Part shown: piece by piece, positions 36,449 through 39,467 of the stretch
How the letters are laid out: the number at the start of each line of letters is the position of its first letter
Numbering within the stretch: the first letter of the stretch is position 1
Source: a virus
Virus record (IMG/VR): IMGVR_UViG_3300020410_000004
Span: 1-39,467 of that record
DNA length: 39,467 nt
Strand: one strand, 5' to 3'
Position numbers and translations under genes: made by a program
Notes under the pieces: generated by a model
The model's database searches: none
Seen by the model: the letters and a program-made list of their open reading frames with translations, nothing else
Told to the model about the DNA's origin: nothing

Positions 36449-36798
36449 CCAATGCCCATATGCCAGCGCGGATGTTCGTGGAAAGAGACTGGCCAGACGG
36501 GTCAAGCAGCTTTTGCTATGTTGCAAGCGAAATCGCATACGATGAAGACGACACGGAATACGTCCGCGCGGATCTCACCCAGCAATGGCGCACCGACATG
36601 GAAAACGCGCCGAAGGACGGAACGTGGAGGCTGGTTTGCCAGTCGCGCAACGGCATCATCAGAACCGCAACGTGGAGCGATACCTACGACGCTTGGCTTA
36701 CCGCTGGATCAAGCTGCATGTCGTTTGTCGCAGAGGTCACGCACTGGATGCCCCTTCCCCAGCCCCCCGCCACCCCTGAGACGGAGACAGACGCATGA
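36445..36798 (+). CDS. DUF551-like accessory protein
   Basis: This 117-residue protein has an N-terminal domain with DWPDGSSSFCYVASEIAYDE and a C-terminal half with MENAPKDGTWRLVCQSRNGI and VTHWMPLPQPPATPE, the DUF551 form (W..APKDG...HWMPLP). Such proteins are widespread in phages and of unknown function. ATGA-coupled. Confidence 0.7.
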   Translation: MTNAHMPARMFVERDWPDGSSSFCYVASEIAYDEDDTEYVRADLTQQWRTDMENAPKDGTWRLVCQSRNGIIRTATWSDTYDAWLTAGSSCMSFVAEVTHWMPLPQPPATPETETDA

Positions 36799-37154
36799 CC
36801 GAAGCAGCGAACAAACCGAAACGCACCCTCTGGGCTGTCTACAGCAACACCGATCTGACTGAGGGGCGTGGGCATGAATACGTAGAGGGCCTCTGTGAAT
36901 CTGAGGCCACAGCAATCCGCGTCGGCGCCAAAGGATATATTCAGGGCCTCGACTGCCCGATCAAAGAGATTCCAGTTTTGGAGGTGGACGGCAAGGAGAT
37001 GTTGATGCTGTGTCACGTGCCATTTTTGCGCGCCACATCTCAAGACCTTCATGAGCAAAAGAAACGGGATGCGCGCCGCGCGCTGGTCGAAAAGGCCCGA
37101 GCCGCTGGCCTGAGCGATGACGAGATCCGCGCACTTGGAGGTGACGTGAAATGA
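36795..37154 (+). CDS. Hypothetical accessory protein
   Basis: This 119-residue protein begins TEAANKPKRTLWAVYSNTDL, with ATAIRVGAKGYIQGLDCPIK and KKRDARRALVEKARAAGLSD. The C-terminal helix is basic. ATGA-coupled at both ends. Not recognised. Confidence 0.65.
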   Translation: MTEAANKPKRTLWAVYSNTDLTEGRGHEYVEGLCESEATAIRVGAKGYIQGLDCPIKEIPVLEVDGKEMLMLCHVPFLRATSQDLHEQKKRDARRALVEKARAAGLSDDEIRALGGDVK

Positions 37155-37414
37155 CCCTCGACCACACCGCCACCATCGCCGACATAGCGCGCCACACCGC
37201 AGAGGCGCAGCGGCAGGACGCCATGGAGGCCGGGAAAGCCCGTCGCCTGCCCCCTCTCAGCCCCGCCGATCTGGATGCGGAATACCGCGCATACAAGGGG
37301 CCGTGGGCGCATCCCCCGCGCCGCCGGGAACGCCTGCCCTCCGGCTGGTGGATCATCCCCGGCGTGCTGGTCACTGCCATTGCGACGGCTCTTGCTCTGT
37401 GGGTGGCGTCATGA
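37151..37414 (+). CDS. Tail-anchored membrane protein
   Basis: This 87-residue protein has a soluble N-terminal half (ATIADIARHTAEAQRQDAME, DLDAEYRAYKGPWAHPPRRR) and one C-terminal membrane helix (GWWIIPGVLVTAIATALALW). The layout matches the frame-disrupted gene at 31597. ATGA-coupled to the next gene. Function unknown. Confidence 0.65.
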   Translation: MTLDHTATIADIARHTAEAQRQDAMEAGKARRLPPLSPADLDAEYRAYKGPWAHPPRRRERLPSGWWIIPGVLVTAIATALALWVAS

Positions 37415-37803
37415 AGGCGCTTTCAATCCGCCAACCGTGGGCCGACGCGATCATCTGGCACGGCAAGGACGTCGAAAACCGCAGCTGGCCGACACGATAC
37501 CGCGGCCCGGTGCTGATCCATGCCGCCAAGGCATGGGGCAAGGCGGAGCGCGCAGACCTCGCGTTCGTAGAAGACATGACAGCCACCAAGCTCGAAGACA
37601 CTGAGCGGCCCCTCTTGGGCGGCATCATCGGGCGCGCCGAGATCGTGGACTGCGTCGAAGACATGGACAGCCGGTGGTTCTTCGGCCCCTACGGCTTCGT
37701 CCTGCGGAACGCGGAGGCGCTGCCCTTCCAGCCCTGCCGAGGCGCGCTCGGTTTCTTCACCCCCAGCATCATCACCCCGGCGCAAGCCGACCAGTCCAGC
37801 TAA
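37411..37803 (+). CDS. ASCH-domain protein
   Basis: This 130-residue protein begins MKALSIRQPWADAIIWHGKD and has VENRSWPTRYRGPVLIHAAK and GGIIGRAEIVDCVEDM, the ASCH (PUA-like) signature, then SRWFFGPYGFVLRNAEALPF. ASCH domains are RNA-binding or RNA-related; phage versions often replace host regulators or modify RNA. ATG 37411 overlaps the previous stop. Confidence 0.88.
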   Translation: MKALSIRQPWADAIIWHGKDVENRSWPTRYRGPVLIHAAKAWGKAERADLAFVEDMTATKLEDTERPLLGGIIGRAEIVDCVEDMDSRWFFGPYGFVLRNAEALPFQPCRGALGFFTPSIITPAQADQSS

Positions 37804-37823
37804 CCACGCCAGGAGGAACCACC

Positions 37824-38045
37824 GTGGCAGCATATGTGAAGCAACAAGATCAGATCGTTCTGATCCTCTCGAAGGCCGAGGCGTCGGCCCTGAACGACAG
37901 GATCTTGCAGACGCAGGACGGGTGGGAAGTGGCCGCTGAGGCATTTCCTCAAAACGGCATGAAGGCTTCGGCTCTTGCCCGGGCGCAGCGCGCCCTTTCC
38001 ATCGCCTGTGAACCCGGTTCGCGCTCTGGCGCGGCGATACAGTAA
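37824..38045 (+). CDS. Small hypothetical protein
   Basis: This 73-residue protein begins at GTG 37824 with GGAGG 7 bases upstream: AAYVKQQDQIVLILSKAEAS, then AQRALSIACEPGSRSG. Alternating strand and helix. Not recognised. Confidence 0.65.
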   Translation: MAAYVKQQDQIVLILSKAEASALNDRILQTQDGWEVAAEAFPQNGMKASALARAQRALSIACEPGSRSGAAIQ

Positions 38046-38061
38046 CCCCCCGGAGCCACCC

Positions 38062-38535
38062 ATGACCACACCTGACACCAGCACAGAGGCTCTTTACGAG
38101 GGGCCGTGCGAGGCCGGATGCAGCCATTACCACGGCGGGGAAGTCCGCCACACTCCCGGCTGCGGGCATTACCCCAACAGCCTGACCAAGGCCTTTGAGG
38201 ATCAGATCTCCGCCCTTGCCGCCGAACGCGATGCAGAAAAAGCCAAAATCGCAAACCTGCACATCGTTTCGGACACATTTCTCAAGACCGCGAACGAGCA
38301 ATTTCACCGCGCGGAGCGACTTGAGCGCGACTTGACTGCATCTGTCGCCCGCGCCGACGCGCTGGAAGCCGAGGTGCAGAAACTGCGAGAGGCGCTGGAA
38401 TGGTATGAAGAGAAGGCCCGCCTGTGCCGCCTGATCCACAATGAAGGGGAGGCAGCACGCCAAGCCCTCCATCGCGACGGGGGAGACATCGCCCGCGCCG
38501 CCCTGACCCCGCAACCCGAGGAGAAGAAAGCATGA
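38062..38535 (+). CDS. Ead-like accessory protein with His/Cys N-terminal part
   Basis: This 157-residue protein begins TTPDTSTEALYEGPCEAGCS, with a C/H-rich stretch (HYHGGEVRHTPGCGHYPNS) that could hold zinc. A coiled coil with ASVARADALEAEVQKLREAL follows, and the same C-terminal domain as the 35309 protein. It combines segments also found at 31217 and 35309, so it is a mosaic paralogue. Confidence 0.72.
   Translation: MTTPDTSTEALYEGPCEAGCSHYHGGEVRHTPGCGHYPNSLTKAFEDQISALAAERDAEKAKIANLHIVSDTFLKTANEQFHRAERLERDLTASVARADALEAEVQKLREALEWYEEKARLCRLIHNEGEAARQALHRDGGDIARAALTPQPEEKKA
38389..38522 (+). repeat. Duplicated segment, copy 2 (134 bp)
   Basis: Matches 35501-35634 with about six mismatches by eye. 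Both copies lie at the 3' end of paralogous genes, and the offset of 2,888 bp is exact, without gaps. Confidence 0.9.
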
Positions 38536-38795
38536 GCGATCAATCAGAATACATCAAAATCCAAGCAGCAGAAACCGAACTGAATACTGCAATTCATCGG
38601 CAGGAGTTTTCTTTGGTCGCGCTTCTTGGGCTAAGTCCGAAGCGCGAAGGGTCGCAGTGGTGCATCCTATGGGGCGATGATTTGCAGACTGGCGTATCGG
38701 GCTTTGGTGATACCCCGACGCTCGCTGTCTATGCGTTCAACAAAGCGGTAGCCGCAGAAAAAGTTGGGCGCAAATCAGAGGAGCCACGCACATGA
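38532..38795 (+). CDS. Hypothetical accessory protein
   Basis: This 87-residue protein begins SDQSEYIKIQAAETELNTAI and has GSQWCILWGDDLQTGVSGFG followed by TPTLAVYAFNKAVAAEK. The GSQWCILWG strand then helix suggests a small alpha-beta fold. ATGA-coupled at both ends. Not recognised. Confidence 0.66.
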   Translation: MSDQSEYIKIQAAETELNTAIHRQEFSLVALLGLSPKREGSQWCILWGDDLQTGVSGFGDTPTLAVYAFNKAVAAEKVGRKSEEPRT

Positions 38796-39244
38796 CCACG
38801 GATCACACCCCCGACCCGCTCGCCCTCGTCGCTGCGGCATATCAGGACGCGGCGCAGGCCATGTCATACGCATGGGATTGGAACGAGGCGGAGAAAAGAA
38901 TCCGCGCCCGCACCCCCGACGACGCCCGCGCAGCTTATAACGCTGCAATGGCGCAGGCACGGGCAGAGGGGCGGCGGGAGGGGCTGGAAGAGGCGGCGGC
39001 TTTCATTGAGGCCGACAAGAGCGAAGAACCGTATGGCATCGACGAGATATTCGCGTGCACGGCAGAACAAATCCGCGACCTGTCCGACGCCCCGGCGCCC
39101 GCTGTCACGGTGGCGGAGGCGGCGCGCACGATCAGCGCAGACCCCCAAGTCGTTCGCGGACTGGCCAACTGGTTCGGGAAAAGCGAGGCCTTCGTTTTGG
39201 AGGGCCTGCGCGCTCTGGCAGAGGGAGGGGCGGGCCGTGGGTGA
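38792..39244 (+). CDS. Ala-rich helical accessory protein
   Basis: This 150-residue protein contains AAYQDAAQAMSYAWDWNEAE, AQARAEGRREGLEEAAAFIE and a Glu-rich middle, then AEAARTISADPQVVRGLANW. The long helix with EGRREGLEEAA is common in phage early proteins. ATG 38792 overlaps the preceding stop. Not recognised. Confidence 0.66.
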   Translation: MTTDHTPDPLALVAAAYQDAAQAMSYAWDWNEAEKRIRARTPDDARAAYNAAMAQARAEGRREGLEEAAAFIEADKSEEPYGIDEIFACTAEQIRDLSDAPAPAVTVAEAARTISADPQVVRGLANWFGKSEAFVLEGLRALAEGGAGRG

Positions 39245-39446
39245 CAGCTACAAATCAAACGCGACCGTTGGAATTCGAGATGGCCTCGTTTGCATCACGG
39301 TATCTGCGCCGGGCGTTCCCGATGCCGTGCTGCGTCTGCCAAAAGGCATAGCCCTAAAGATGGGGCAACAGATTCTTGATGCAGCGCGAAGGGCTGACGC
39401 ATCTTGGCCCGCCCCGCCCGCCGCGCAGGAAGGCGGTGACGCATGA
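39237..39446 (+). CDS. Small hypothetical protein near the right edge
   Basis: This 69-residue protein starts at GTG 39237, inside the last codons of the preceding gene and after GAGGGAGGGG. It contains GDSYKSNATVGIRDGLVCIT, VSAPGVPDAVLRLPKGIALK and GQQILDAARRAD, a strand-strand-helix pattern. Its stop overlaps the ATG of the gene that continues at position 7 of the window. Confidence 0.68.
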   Translation: MGDSYKSNATVGIRDGLVCITVSAPGVPDAVLRLPKGIALKMGQQILDAARRADASWPAPPAAQEGGDA

Positions 39447-39467
39447 CCGCCATTCGCTGGCGCTGGA
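39437..39467. repeat. Terminal direct repeat, right copy
   Basis: Identical to bases 1-31. It contains the start (39443) of the small membrane protein gene completed at 7-171. Removing one copy gives a 39,436-bp circle with uninterrupted gene coupling. Confidence 0.9.

Noticed and set aside
37423-38514. 363-codon minus-strand frame
   Set aside because: It lies opposite the ASCH and accessory genes and shows only shadow composition.
1-39467. CRISPR arrays, insertion sequences, integrase
   Set aside because: No regular spaced repeats, transposase motifs or tyrosine/serine recombinase signatures were seen.

Overview
The window looks like one complete small tailed-phage genome of about 39.4 kb. 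The first 31 bases recur as the last 31, so the sequence closes into a circle of 39,436 bp, and the gene at the left edge continues a tightly overlapped series from the right edge. GC content is high. A GapR-family gene (a family typical of alphaproteobacteria) and the general style of the head, tail and lysis genes point to an alphaproteobacterial host, perhaps of the Rhodobacterales; this is an inference. Head-tail connectors, a tape-measure gene, a G/GT-type frameshift chaperone and no sheath gene point to a siphophage. I see no integrase, excisionase or CI-like repressor, so a strictly lytic life style is likely but not shown.

Two long transcription units diverge from a control region near 31,105-31,215. 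The leftward unit (31,107 down to 189) begins with an Arc/CopG-like repressor gene that appears to have a leaderless mRNA and two operator-like repeats over its own promoter. GapR-like, HTH and four-HTH proteins, a RusA resolvase and small genes follow. Next come a lambda O/P-like replication pair with an apparent iteron origin inside the O-like gene, a Lar-like restriction-alleviation gene, a block of small accessory genes (zinc-ribbon, winged-helix), and the terminase and portal genes. After these lie MuF, a fused protease-scaffold, the capsid and connector genes, the tail genes (tube, G/GT chaperone, tape measure, tip, spike), and last a lysis block (membrane proteins, GH24 endolysin, holin-like protein, overlapping spanin-like pair). 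An Acb2/Tad1-like anti-defence gene sits inside the lysis block. A second strong promoter candidate, flanked by inverted TTTGCA-type sites, lies just before the protease-scaffold-capsid genes.

The rightward unit (31,217 to 39,446 and on to 171) holds a recombination module: a Rad52-like annealing protein, a coiled-coil partner, a NinB-like protein and a YbcO-like nuclease. An AT-richer HNH homing endonuclease gene follows. About a dozen small accessory genes come after it, several of them paralogues that share a nearly identical 134-bp segment, together with an RHH protein, an ASCH-domain protein and membrane-anchored peptides.

Nearly every gene overlaps its neighbour by ATGA, GTGA or TGATG, so translational coupling is pervasive. 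Several very small genes are supported mainly by this coupling plus a Shine-Dalgarno sequence. One tRNA-Thr(TGT) gene lies on the strand opposite the late operon.
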